From assembly GCF_004134905.2 (NCBI RefSeq), contig NZ_SDPQ02000002.1, positions 434,001 through 498,000 on the forward strand: a stretch of DNA of 64,000 bases, in the 5' to 3' direction. Numbering within the stretch: the first letter of the stretch is position 1; each line of letters begins with the position of its first letter. A program made the position numbers and the translations under genes. The notes below the pieces were generated by a model that worked only from the letters and a program-made list of their open reading frames with translations, did not search any database and was not told the origin of the DNA. The DNA comes from Aeromicrobium ginsengisoli (GTDB lineage Bacteria > Actinomycetota > Actinomycetes > Propionibacteriales > Nocardioidaceae). Positions 51,744 through 58,972 of the stretch are shown here, one piece after another.

Positions 51744-52364
51744 TCAGCTCGTGTAGAGCTTCTCCGCGTACTGCGGGCCGTAGTAGGCCTCGAGCTCCTC
51801 GAGCGAGTCGTCAGGCCGTTCGAGGGACTTGGCGATCTGCGCGCGGCTCGGCACCCGCTCGGGGTGCCACGTCTCCGGGTCCCAGAGCGTGGATCGCAGG
51901 AACGCCTTGGAGCAGTGGAAGAAGATCTGCTCGACCGCGACCTCGAGGATCACCGTGGGCTGGTGGCCCTTGACGACCATGTGCTCTGCATACGGCGCAT
52001 CGGCCAGCAGTGTCGCGCGACCGTTGACCCGGAGCGTGTCGCCGCGGCCGGGGACGAAGAAGATCAGGCCCACGTGCGGGTTCTGCAGGATGTTGGAGAA
52101 CCCGTCGGCGCGCTTGTTGCCGGGCCGTTCGGGGATCGCCAGCGTCGTGTCGTCGACGATGTAGCCGAAACCGGCGGGATCGCCCTTGGGTGAGACGTCG
52201 CAGGCACCCGATGCGTCAGACGTCGCGACAAGGCAGAACGGCGATGCCGCGAGCCACGCGCGGTGCTCGGGCAGGAAGACGTCGGAGTCCTTGTCGAGCA
52301 CTCGCTGCATCGGTTCACCGAGCAGCTCACGCAGCTCGGCCTCGTTCGTGATCTCGGTCCGCAT
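51744..52364 (-). CDS. PPOX-type FMN-binding flavoprotein (MSMEG_1061-like)
   Basis: The 206-residue protein has the pyridoxamine 5'-phosphate oxidase-like split barrel (FCLVATSDASGACDVSPKGDPAGFGYI, TLAIPERPGNKRADGFSNILQNPHVGLIFF, GRGDTLRVNGRATL). Its C-terminal part (FFHCSKAFLRSTLW, then WHPE) is the hallmark of the subfamily I recall from M. smegmatis. A flavin-dependent reductase or oxidase role is likely; no substrate can be named. The ATG start is leaderless, with TAGATT (52372-52377) at eight-base spacing. It is downstream of the unknown gene ending at 52375 but has its own promoter. Confidence 0.85.
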   Translation of the reverse strand: MRTEITNEAELRELLGEPMQRVLDKDSDVFLPEHRAWLAASPFCLVATSDASGACDVSPKGDPAGFGYIVDDTTLAIPERPGNKRADGFSNILQNPHVGLIFFVPGRGDTLRVNGRATLLADAPYAEHMVVKGHQPTVILEVAVEQIFFHCSKAFLRSTLWDPETWHPERVPSRAQIAKSLERPDDSLEELEAYYGPQYAEKLYTS

Positions 52365-52371
52365 GACCCTG

Positions 52372-52377
52372 AATCTA
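52372..52377 (-). promoter_or_regulatory. -10 box TAGATT of the flavoprotein gene
   Basis: TAGATT on the minus strand overlaps the stop region of the upstream gene and ends eight bases before the ATG at 52364. Confidence 0.45.
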
Positions 52378-52968
52378 CTCGCGCACGTACGACGTCAGCG
52401 TGGTGAGCGTCGGCTTGCCGGGTGCCGAGGCGAACCCGAAGCGTACGGGCGGCTGGACCGGCGACAGCTCGCCGAGCTCCTCACCCTCCCAGGTCGCTCT
52501 GGCGCTGACGAGATGGCGGACGTCCGTGGCGGCGTACCACTCGGTCCGTCCGTTGCCCGCCGATCCATACGTCCGTACGCCCGGCATGACCCGAGCGGCG
52601 ACGGGGTCGCAGACCTTGGCCCACGTCGCGGTCCGTCGCAGCGGCGGCGGCACGAGGCCGAGCAGCGGACCGACCCAGAGGCGCCGGCCGGGCCTGAACC
52701 GCAGCTGCAGCGACCGGGTGTGGACCGACCACTCGTCTCCGCTCTCGACGGACACGGGCTCGATGCGGACCTCGTCGAACGTGTAGGTCGACGCGACGAA
52801 GTCGGCGACGGTCAGCCGTGGTGCGATCAGGGTGCGGTGGCCGGCGGCGTCCTCGATCATGACGTCGGCGAACGGGCCGAACGGGCTCGCGTCCCAGGCG
52901 CCCACCACGATGCGTACGCCTGACGACGTCCCGAAGCCGGCGATGTGCCCGGTGAAGGAGCTGGTCAT
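52375..52968 (-). CDS. Conserved protein of unknown function
   Basis: The 197-residue soluble protein is predicted mainly beta-strand (SSFTGHIAGFGTSSGVRIVVG, DVMIEDAAGHRTLIAPR, VRFGFASAPGKPTLTTLTSYVRE). It has a central RPGRRLWVGPLLGLVPPPLRR and a conserved-looking WAKVCDPVAARVMPGVRTYG. There is no signal peptide. The ATG at 52968 is followed at once by the conserved front; CACACT sits at leaderless spacing. It is divergent from the FadE25-like acyl-CoA dehydrogenase. It may belong to a family of small actinobacterial proteins of the DUF type, which I cannot name. Confidence 0.7.
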   Translation of the reverse strand: MTSSFTGHIAGFGTSSGVRIVVGAWDASPFGPFADVMIEDAAGHRTLIAPRLTVADFVASTYTFDEVRIEPVSVESGDEWSVHTRSLQLRFRPGRRLWVGPLLGLVPPPLRRTATWAKVCDPVAARVMPGVRTYGSAGNGRTEWYAATDVRHLVSARATWEGEELGELSPVQPPVRFGFASAPGKPTLTTLTSYVRE

Positions 52969-53061
52969 GCGGCCAGTGTGTCCGATGCCACCAGACGATC
53001 GGCCGGACGCGGTCGAACACGGAGGTATCATTACTAGGTCGTCCTACTATCGGGAGTCCAC

Positions 53062-54222
53062 GTGTCCGACATGTTCGTCCTCTCCGAGGAGCACCAAGCC
53101 ATCCGCGAAGCGGTCCGCGCCGTCGCCGAGGCCAAGATCGCCCCGTACGCCGCTGATGTCGACGAGCACGCGCGCTGGCCGCGCGAGGCCGCCGCCGCGC
53201 TGCTTGCCGCCGACTTCCACGCGCCGCACGTCCCCGAGGCGTACGGCGGCGCCGGTGCTGACGCGCTCGCGACGGTCCTGGTCATCGAGGAGATCGCCCG
53301 CGTCGACGTGTCGGCGTCCCTGATCCCGGCGGTCAACAAGCTCGGCTCGCTGCCGCTCATGATCGCCGGCGACGAACAGCTCAAGAAGAACTACCTCTCG
53401 CGGCTGGCCCACGGTGAGGGCTTCTCCTACTGCCTGTCCGAGCCCGAGGCCGGCAGTGACGCCGCCAACCAGAAGACCCGTGCCGTCCGCGACGGCGACG
53501 GGTGGGTGCTCAACGGGGTCAAGCGCTGGATCTCCAACGCCGGCGAGTCCGAGTTCTACACCGTCCTGGCGGTCACCGACCCCGACAAGCGTACGAAGGG
53601 CATCTCGGCGTTCGTCGTCGAGAAGTCCGACGAGGGCGTGTCGTTCGGGGCGCCGGAGCGCAAGCTCGGCATCAAGGGCTCACCGACCTGTGAGGTCTAC
53701 CTCGACAACGTCCGCATCCCCGGCGACCGGATGATCGGCGCCGAGGGCACCGGCTTCGCGACGGCGATGAAGACACTCGACCACACCCGCGTGACGATCG
53801 CCGCGCAGGCCGTCGGCGTCGCGCAGGGCGCGCTGGACTACGCGCTCGGCTACGTCCAGGAGCGCAAGCAGTTCGGTCACCCCATCAGCGACTTCCAGGG
53901 CCTGCAGTTCATGCTCGCCGACATGGGCATGAAGGTCGAGGCCGCACGGCAGCTGACCTACGCCGCCGCGGGCCGCTCCGAGCGCGGCGACAAGGACCTC
54001 ACCTTCTTCGGTGCGGCGGCCAAGGCGTTCGCGTCCGACACCGCGATGCAGGTCACCACCGATGCGGTGCAGCTGCTCGGTGGCTACGGCTTCACCCGCG
54101 ACTATCCGCTCGAGCGCATGATGCGCGACGCCAAGATCACCCAGATCTACGAAGGCACCAACCAGGTGCAGCGCGTCGTCATGGCCCGCCAGCTGCTCGC
54201 CGGAGTCCAGTCAACGCTCTGA
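53062..54222 (+). CDS. fadE25: Acyl-CoA dehydrogenase, FadE25-like
   Basis: The 386-residue FAD enzyme has SYCLSEPEAGSDAANQKTRAV, KRWISNAGESEFYTVLAV, KTLDHTRVTIAAQAVGVAQGAL, YVQERKQFGHPISDFQGLQ and YGFTRDYPLERMMRDAKITQIYEGTNQVQ. In the last, E364 is the catalytic base. The position beside purE-purK matches M. tuberculosis fadE25 (Rv3274c). It is distinct from the dehydrogenase at 39.5 kb (EGTSEVQ). The GTG start at 53062 follows GGGAG by five bases; a TACTAT box lies at 53045-53050. Substrate is probably a short-chain or branched acyl-CoA, but this is inferred. Confidence 0.9.
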   Translation: MSDMFVLSEEHQAIREAVRAVAEAKIAPYAADVDEHARWPREAAAALLAADFHAPHVPEAYGGAGADALATVLVIEEIARVDVSASLIPAVNKLGSLPLMIAGDEQLKKNYLSRLAHGEGFSYCLSEPEAGSDAANQKTRAVRDGDGWVLNGVKRWISNAGESEFYTVLAVTDPDKRTKGISAFVVEKSDEGVSFGAPERKLGIKGSPTCEVYLDNVRIPGDRMIGAEGTGFATAMKTLDHTRVTIAAQAVGVAQGALDYALGYVQERKQFGHPISDFQGLQFMLADMGMKVEAARQLTYAAAGRSERGDKDLTFFGAAAKAFASDTAMQVTTDAVQLLGGYGFTRDYPLERMMRDAKITQIYEGTNQVQRVVMARQLLAGVQSTL

Positions 54223-54242
54223 CACCGGCCACCTCTGGGCGC

Positions 54243-54248
54243 TAGCCT
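54243..54248 (+). promoter_or_regulatory. -10 box TAGCCT of the double-HTH regulator
   Basis: TAGCCT ends seven bases before the ATG at 54255, giving a probable leaderless mRNA. Confidence 0.55.
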
Positions 54249-54254
54249 GCCGGG

Positions 54255-56057
54255 ATGGACGATCGGGGCACCGTCGCGCGGGCGGTCGACCTCATGGTCG
54301 AAGGACGGGCTGACCAGGTCGTTGCCGAGCTCGAGGAGCAGGTCGGGTCGACCGCTCGGTCGATGATCGGCATGGCGCACTTCTGGCTGGGTGAGTTCGA
54401 GGCGGCCGAGCGCGCGGGTCGTGCTGCGTTGACTGGCGCTGGCTCCGAGGTCGACCGCCGCCTGGCCCTTGCGGTTGTGGCGCTCGCGGACGCCGGTCTC
54501 ATGCGGCCGACACTCTCATCGGCCCTGGATGACGTCGTCGCCGCGCTGGGGCCCTCTGACGATGCGTTGGACGACTTCGTCCGCTACCTCGTGGCCGAAG
54601 CTGCGCTGACCCAGGCGCGTCTTGGAGTCGCCGCGTCGTTGTGGGACGACACGGTCACCGAGTCGTGGCGGGGGCATTCCTACCGGGCCATGATGCTGGC
54701 GACCGGTGCGCGGATCGCAGCGTTCGGTGGCCGTATCGACGAGGCACAGGTCTCGGCTCGTCAGGCCGTGGCCGAGGCCGACAGTGAGCGGGCTCGTCTG
54801 CTGACGATGTCCGTCGCCGGGCTGGTGTCCGGCAACAGCTCTGACGTCATGTCGACGACCTCGCTGGTGGATGAGATCCAAGCGGCCGGGCTGTCGGCCC
54901 ATGACCACTTGAGTCGCGGGCTCCATCTGCTGGCGGCCTTCGCCGCAGTGGCGATCGGCGACGTCGCGCAGAGCGCCTCGCTCGTCCTCATCGCCGGCGG
55001 GGACGCGGGTCTGTCGCGGTTCACCGTCATCGACCGGGCCTTGGGCCTTGAGCTCCTGGTTGCGGCTGCGGTCGAGCTGGGCGATCGGGACGCGGCCGAG
55101 GCGTGGGGCGCGCAGGCGGAGACCCTCGTGGACCACCCGATCGCGCGACCGACGATCCTCCGGCTCAAGGCCCGCCTCGCGGAGATGGCGGGTGAGCGCG
55201 AACGGGCGATCGAGCTGGCCGAGCAGGCGGTCGAGGGGTGCCGGTTGGACAGCCGCAACGTGGAGCTGGCCGAGACGGAGGTCGTCCTGGCGCGGGTCCG
55301 TGTGGCCGGCAACGACGTGTCGACGGCGGTCCGGTCGATGCGCGATCTGGTGGCCGCCAGCGACCGCCTCGGCCACCACGCCGTACGCCGGGCAGCTGGT
55401 CAGACCTTGGGTCGCGCGGGTCGTCGCCTTCCGCCGGTGATCGGTGACGGCTGGCCGGCGCTCTCCGCCAGGGAGGCCGAGATCGCCCGCCTGATCATGG
55501 CGGGTCGCGAGACGACCCAGATCGCTCGGCTCCTGTTCATCTCGCCCCACACCGTGCGGGTGCACACGTCGCGGATCCTCGCCGCGTTCGGCGTCGGCAC
55601 CCGGGTCCAGCTCCTCGCTCACGCGGCCCCTCCCTCGCAGGCTGCGGGATCGGCAATGGGCGAGGTGCTGACGCCGCGACAACGCGACGTCGTCGCGCTC
55701 GTGGCCGAGGGGCTGTCGAACGCTGAGGTCGCCGCCCGGCTCGACGTCACCGTGAAGGCGGTCGAGAAGCATGTCTCGGCGGCCCTTCGGCGATCCGGTG
55801 CCCGGTCACGCCTCGACCTCGCCCACGCCTGGGCGTCAGGCTCAGTGGAGCTTGGCGTCGGCGAGGGTGAGGACCTTGCGCCCGAGCTCTTCGAGCGCGG
55901 CCCGGTCGAGGCCCTGGCCCTGCTGGATCGTGATGACCGCGATGACCTTCCCGTCGGTGGTGCCGCCCGAGACCTGGAGGCTCTCGCCGCCGAACATCGT
56001 CCCGAATGCCAGGAAGGCCTTGGTCCCGATGCCGTCGACGTCGATGACCTCAGGTGA
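54255..56057 (+). CDS. LuxR-family regulator with two tandem HTH domains
   Basis: The 600-residue frame has a helical, TPR-like front (about 1-385) with repeated Ala/Leu/Glu helices. Two LuxR/GerE-type HTH domains follow one another: about 400-455 (ALSAREAEIARLIMAGRETT, then LLFISPHTVRVHTSRI) and about 472-530 (LTPRQRDVVALVAEGLSNAE, then LDVTVKAVEKHVSAAL). Most relatives have one such domain. The sequence after residue 530 is low in similarity to anything and runs antisense through the lipoprotein gene for 216 bases, so the natural end may be near 55850. The TAGCCT box marks the start. Ligand and targets unknown. Confidence 0.8.
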   Translation: MDDRGTVARAVDLMVEGRADQVVAELEEQVGSTARSMIGMAHFWLGEFEAAERAGRAALTGAGSEVDRRLALAVVALADAGLMRPTLSSALDDVVAALGPSDDALDDFVRYLVAEAALTQARLGVAASLWDDTVTESWRGHSYRAMMLATGARIAAFGGRIDEAQVSARQAVAEADSERARLLTMSVAGLVSGNSSDVMSTTSLVDEIQAAGLSAHDHLSRGLHLLAAFAAVAIGDVAQSASLVLIAGGDAGLSRFTVIDRALGLELLVAAAVELGDRDAAEAWGAQAETLVDHPIARPTILRLKARLAEMAGERERAIELAEQAVEGCRLDSRNVELAETEVVLARVRVAGNDVSTAVRSMRDLVAASDRLGHHAVRRAAGQTLGRAGRRLPPVIGDGWPALSAREAEIARLIMAGRETTQIARLLFISPHTVRVHTSRILAAFGVGTRVQLLAHAAPPSQAAGSAMGEVLTPRQRDVVALVAEGLSNAEVAARLDVTVKAVEKHVSAALRRSGARSRLDLAHAWASGSVELGVGEGEDLAPELFERGPVEALALLDRDDRDDLPVGGAARDLEALAAEHRPECQEGLGPDAVDVDDLR

Positions 56058-56411
56058 GTCCATCGCGCCTGACGCGCCGGACCGGGCGGCCTCGTAGCCT
56101 CCGGTGCCCGAGTCGTCGGCGATCGCACCGATCGATCCGGACACGGCCCGAGGGTCCTCCTGGTTGAAGGCACATCCTCCACCGGGCTGGGCCTCGGTGG
56201 TCACCGTGGCGCCGATGGCGGTTCCGAGCTCTTCGGCGGTGAAGGCCGAGCAGATGTCATCGGGGATCTTCGGCGCCGAGCTCGTGGCCGTCGCGGACTT
56301 GTCGTTCGCCAATTCGGCGTCGTCGTCTCCGCTACTGCCCGATCCACAGGCGGCAAGGGCGACCAGCATCGTGGCGGCGGTGAGCGTACGGGCGAGCAGT
56401 GGCAGGCGCAT
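55842..56411 (-). CDS. DUF3558-like lipoprotein
   Basis: The 189-residue product has a lipoprotein signal peptide (LLARTLTAATMLVALAAC; C22 lipidated) followed by a Ser/Asp-rich spacer. The body resembles DUF3558 lipoproteins (DDICSAFTAEELGTAIGATV, GGGCAFNQEDPRAVSGSI, VIAVITIQQGQGLD), with two Cys that may bridge. It would sit on the outer face of the membrane. The gene codes on the strand opposite the 3' end of the double-HTH regulator. Codon use and the signal peptide make this the real gene of the overlap. Function unknown. Confidence 0.8.
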   Translation of the reverse strand: MRLPLLARTLTAATMLVALAACGSGSSGDDDAELANDKSATATSSAPKIPDDICSAFTAEELGTAIGATVTTEAQPGGGCAFNQEDPRAVSGSIGAIADDSGTGGYEAARSGASGAMDSPEVIDVDGIGTKAFLAFGTMFGGESLQVSGGTTDGKVIAVITIQQGQGLDRAALEELGRKVLTLADAKLH

Positions 56412-56448
56412 GGGATTCCTCGATAGGTCGGTCGATGGTCGGGTTGAG

Positions 56449-56913
56449 TCAGTCGGTGTCGCTGAGACGGCCCCTGGCCCGCCTCAGCGCCCGATAGAAC
56501 GTGGCCCGGCTCAGATGGAGCTCCCGCTGAGCCGCGAGGTGCCCACCATGAGCGTCGAGATAGCCACGCACGATCGCCGTGTGCATCAGCACGTCCGCGG
56601 CCGAGCTCCCGAAGGCGAGGTCGACCCGCTCGCGTACGACTCGTCGCGCAGCGGCCGCTCGGGCCGGCGCACTGCCCGCGTTGTCGGCGAAAGCGCAGCC
56701 GGCCATCCAGTCGTCGTCGTGGAACCGGCGCACGGCCTCGACCAACGAACCGTCGTGGCGCGGCACCAGCGTGCTGATCAGCCCGACCATCTCCTCCGCC
56801 GCGGCCTCGATGACGAGCCGGTCGACGCCGCCGAGGGGGCCGTCGCTCAGGCGCTGGACCACGAGGTCGTGCAGGCCCGAAGAGGGCTTGAGCACCACCA
56901 TGTCGACCGCCAT
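56449..56913 (-). CDS. Small regulator with C-terminal HTH
   Basis: The 154-residue protein ends in a helix-turn-helix-like segment (VRGYLDAHGGHLAAQRELHL, SRATFYRALRRARGRLSD). It resembles the C-terminal DNA-binding part of PucR- or ATPase-type activators. The front (about 1-100) is helical, with no recognised sensor. No signal or membrane segment is present. It lies upstream of the lipoprotein gene by 37 bases on the same strand, so it may regulate or be co-transcribed with it. ATG at 56913 is taken because little extra frame is open. Confidence 0.6.
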   Translation of the reverse strand: MAVDMVVLKPSSGLHDLVVQRLSDGPLGGVDRLVIEAAAEEMVGLISTLVPRHDGSLVEAVRRFHDDDWMAGCAFADNAGSAPARAAAARRVVRERVDLAFGSSAADVLMHTAIVRGYLDAHGGHLAAQRELHLSRATFYRALRRARGRLSDTD

Positions 56914-56995
56914 GCAAGCAGGATGACCGCTGCCCGGGCCGTACGTCCGGAGGATGACGGTAGGGATGTGGCGTAATGGCCTGCGCGGCCCTGCC

Positions 56996-57001
56996 TAGGC
57001 T
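56996..57001 (+). promoter_or_regulatory. -10 box TAGGCT of the APH-like kinase gene
   Basis: TAGGCT ends seven bases before the GTG at 57008. It has the same hexamer and spacing as purK. Confidence 0.6.
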
Positions 57002-57007
57002 CGTGAC

Positions 57008-57907
57008 GTGAGCCTGCTGCCGTTCGACCTGCCGCCGGCCTTCCTCGCAGCGGCGAGTCGCAGTCCCGAATGGGCCGCTTGGGTCGACGGGGTGCCCCGC
57101 ACGGTCCGGGACCTGCTCGACGAGTGGGACCTGGTGGTCGACGGCGAGCCGATGCACGGCTGGACCTCCCTGGTCGTCCCGGTACGCGCCGACGGCCGTA
57201 CGGCAGTGCTCAAGGTCGCGTGGCCGTACGAGGAGTGCCAGCACGAGATCCTTGCGCTGCAGCACTGGCACGGCAGGGGAGCGGTGCTGATGCTGCGCGC
57301 CGACCCGCGCCGCAATGCGATGCTGCTCGAGCGGCTGTCGCCCCGCGACCTGACGCAGCTCCCCGACATCGAGGCGTGCGAGCTCATCGCCGGGCTCTAC
57401 ACGCGGCTGCATGTTGCGGCGCCGCCCCAGATGCTGACGCTGAGCTCGTACATCGAGCGCTACAGCGACGATCTCGAGCGGCTGCCACGGGATGCGGCGA
57501 TCCCTCGACGCATCGTCGAGCAGGCAGTGCGACTCGGCCGCGACCTCGCGGGCGATCCGGAGACGAACGGCACGCTGATCCACGGCGACCTGCACTTCGA
57601 GAACGTGCTCGCCGGCGACCGGGCGCCGTGGCTCGTGATCGACCCGCAGCCGGTGTCCGGCGATCCGCACTACGAGGTCGACATGCTGCTGTTCAACCGT
57701 TGGGACGAGATCGTGGCGTCCGGCGACGTACGGGCGGCGGTGCGGCGGCGCTTCCACACCGCCGTCGATGTGGCGCATCTCGATGAGGAGCGCGCCCGCG
57801 ACTGGGTCATCGTGCGCGAGGCGCACAACGCGATGTGGGCGATCGAGGACGGCGATCCCGAGCGGGTCACCACCGCGATGGCCGTCATCAAGGCCGTCCA
57901 GGACTAG
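57008..57907 (+). CDS. Aminoglycoside/hydroxyurea phosphotransferase-like kinase
   Basis: The 299-residue protein has a kinase-like fold of the aminoglycoside 6-phosphotransferase type (PF04655). LPPAFLAAASRSPEWAAWVD and VLKVAWPYEECQHEILALQ form the N lobe, and the catalytic loop is LIHGDLHFENVL (H-x-D-x4-N), followed by LVIDPQPVSGDPHYEVDMLLFN with the metal-binding Asp. Members can phosphorylate streptomycin or hydroxyurea; others have unknown housekeeping substrates. No resistance genes neighbour it, so antibiotic resistance is not implied. The leaderless TAGGCT box fixes the GTG start. It converges with a TetR remnant. Confidence 0.85.
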   Translation: MSLLPFDLPPAFLAAASRSPEWAAWVDGVPRTVRDLLDEWDLVVDGEPMHGWTSLVVPVRADGRTAVLKVAWPYEECQHEILALQHWHGRGAVLMLRADPRRNAMLLERLSPRDLTQLPDIEACELIAGLYTRLHVAAPPQMLTLSSYIERYSDDLERLPRDAAIPRRIVEQAVRLGRDLAGDPETNGTLIHGDLHFENVLAGDRAPWLVIDPQPVSGDPHYEVDMLLFNRWDEIVASGDVRAAVRRRFHTAVDVAHLDEERARDWVIVREAHNAMWAIEDGDPERVTTAMAVIKAVQD

Positions 57908-58224
57908 ACGTCTGCGAGCGTCTCGACGATGCGGTCGACGTACGCCGTGAACGCCTTGCCCTTGGGCAGCTGGCCGGGTGTGGCGTGGGCGAGCTGTGCG
58001 TGCCCGAGATAGGCGGCGTACGTCAGCCGGGCGCGATCACGGGCGTCCGGCCGTGACAGTCCCTGCTCGGCGAACAGCGACTCGAGCGTCGACATGCGGC
58101 GCTCGGTGACCCGGGCCAGGACGGGCGCGACCATCGGGTGGTCGGCGTGCGGCTGCAACGCGAGCTCGATCGAGCCGGCTCCCGGCGTGCCGATGACGGC
58201 CTGCACGGGTCCCCGTGGCAGCGA
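57904..58224 (-). pseudogene. TetR-family regulator remnant lacking the DNA-binding domain
   Basis: The frame closing at 57904 encodes about 106 residues that match the C-terminal ligand-binding half of TetR regulators (ELALQPHADHPMVAPVLARV, then ERRMSTLESLFAEQGLSRPD, ARLTYAAYLGHAQLAHATPG). The N-terminal HTH is missing: upstream the plus-strand VOC gene begins at 58264, and the frame through it shows no HTH-like sequence. An internal ATG near HPMVAP could still make a short protein. A deletion that removed the regulator front is the likely history. It overlaps the APH-like gene stop by four bases. Confidence 0.7.
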
Positions 58225-58263
58225 TGGCTCGCTGAAGGGGACAGGCTGTGGCAGGCTGAATTC

Positions 58264-58935
58264 ATGCCTCTCGTGACCTACCAAGCACTCTGCATCGACG
58301 CCAGCGACGTCTCCGCGGTCAAGGACTTCTGGGCCGACACGCTCGGCTACGAGATCGTCGAGCACGACGACGGTGACGCTCACCTGGTCGGCTCCGAGCC
58401 CGGCGAGGAGGTGTGGCTCAACACGGTCCCCGAGCCGCTGACCGTCAAGCAACGCGTGCACCTCGACGTACGCGCCGAGTCCATGGCGCCCTTCGCCGAC
58501 TTCGAGCGCATCACCAAGGAGGGCGAGTTCCCGTGGACGACGCTCGCGGACCCCGAGGGTGGCGAGTTCTGCGTGTTCACCTACGACGAGCCGCCGGCCA
58601 AGAAGTTCAAGTCGACCGTGATCGACGCCGCCGACCACGTCGCCATCTCCGACTGGTGGGCCGAGGTCATCGGCGGCGACGTCTCGCACGACGACGGCTA
58701 CTCGCCGCTCGAGAACATCCCGGGCCTGCCGACCGAGGGCTTCGACTTCGTGCCGGTGCCCGAGCCCAAGACCGTCAAGAACCGGATCCACTGGGACGTC
58801 AAGCTCCTGCCCGGCGTGACGCTCGACGACCTGGTCGCCGCGGGTGCCACGATCCTGACACCGGCAGGAGCAAAGCCGTGGACCGTCATGGCCGATCCGG
58901 AGGGCAACGAGTTCTGCGTCTTCCCGAGCGAGTGA
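58264..58935 (+). CDS. VOC-superfamily protein with two glyoxalase-like domains
   Basis: The 223-residue soluble protein carries two copies of the Glyoxalase_6-type module. Copy 1 (about 1-115) has YQALCIDASDVSAVKDFWAD, and DPEGGEFCVF closes it. Copy 2 (about 116-223) has TVIDAADHVAISDWWAEVIG, ending DPEGNEFCVFPSE. Both have the W-A-D/G-x-x-G beta-alpha-beta shape and the closing Glu typical of metal-binding VOC folds, although the first metal His of each domain is unclear. Upstream frame is open but covers the TetR remnant; the ATG at 58264 begins domain 1, with CAGGCT at leaderless spacing. Substrate unknown. Confidence 0.85.
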   Translation: MPLVTYQALCIDASDVSAVKDFWADTLGYEIVEHDDGDAHLVGSEPGEEVWLNTVPEPLTVKQRVHLDVRAESMAPFADFERITKEGEFPWTTLADPEGGEFCVFTYDEPPAKKFKSTVIDAADHVAISDWWAEVIGGDVSHDDGYSPLENIPGLPTEGFDFVPVPEPKTVKNRIHWDVKLLPGVTLDDLVAAGATILTPAGAKPWTVMADPEGNEFCVFPSE

Positions 58936-58972
58936 CAGCCGGTGGTGTGGCGCCACGTGGTGGAATGAACCC

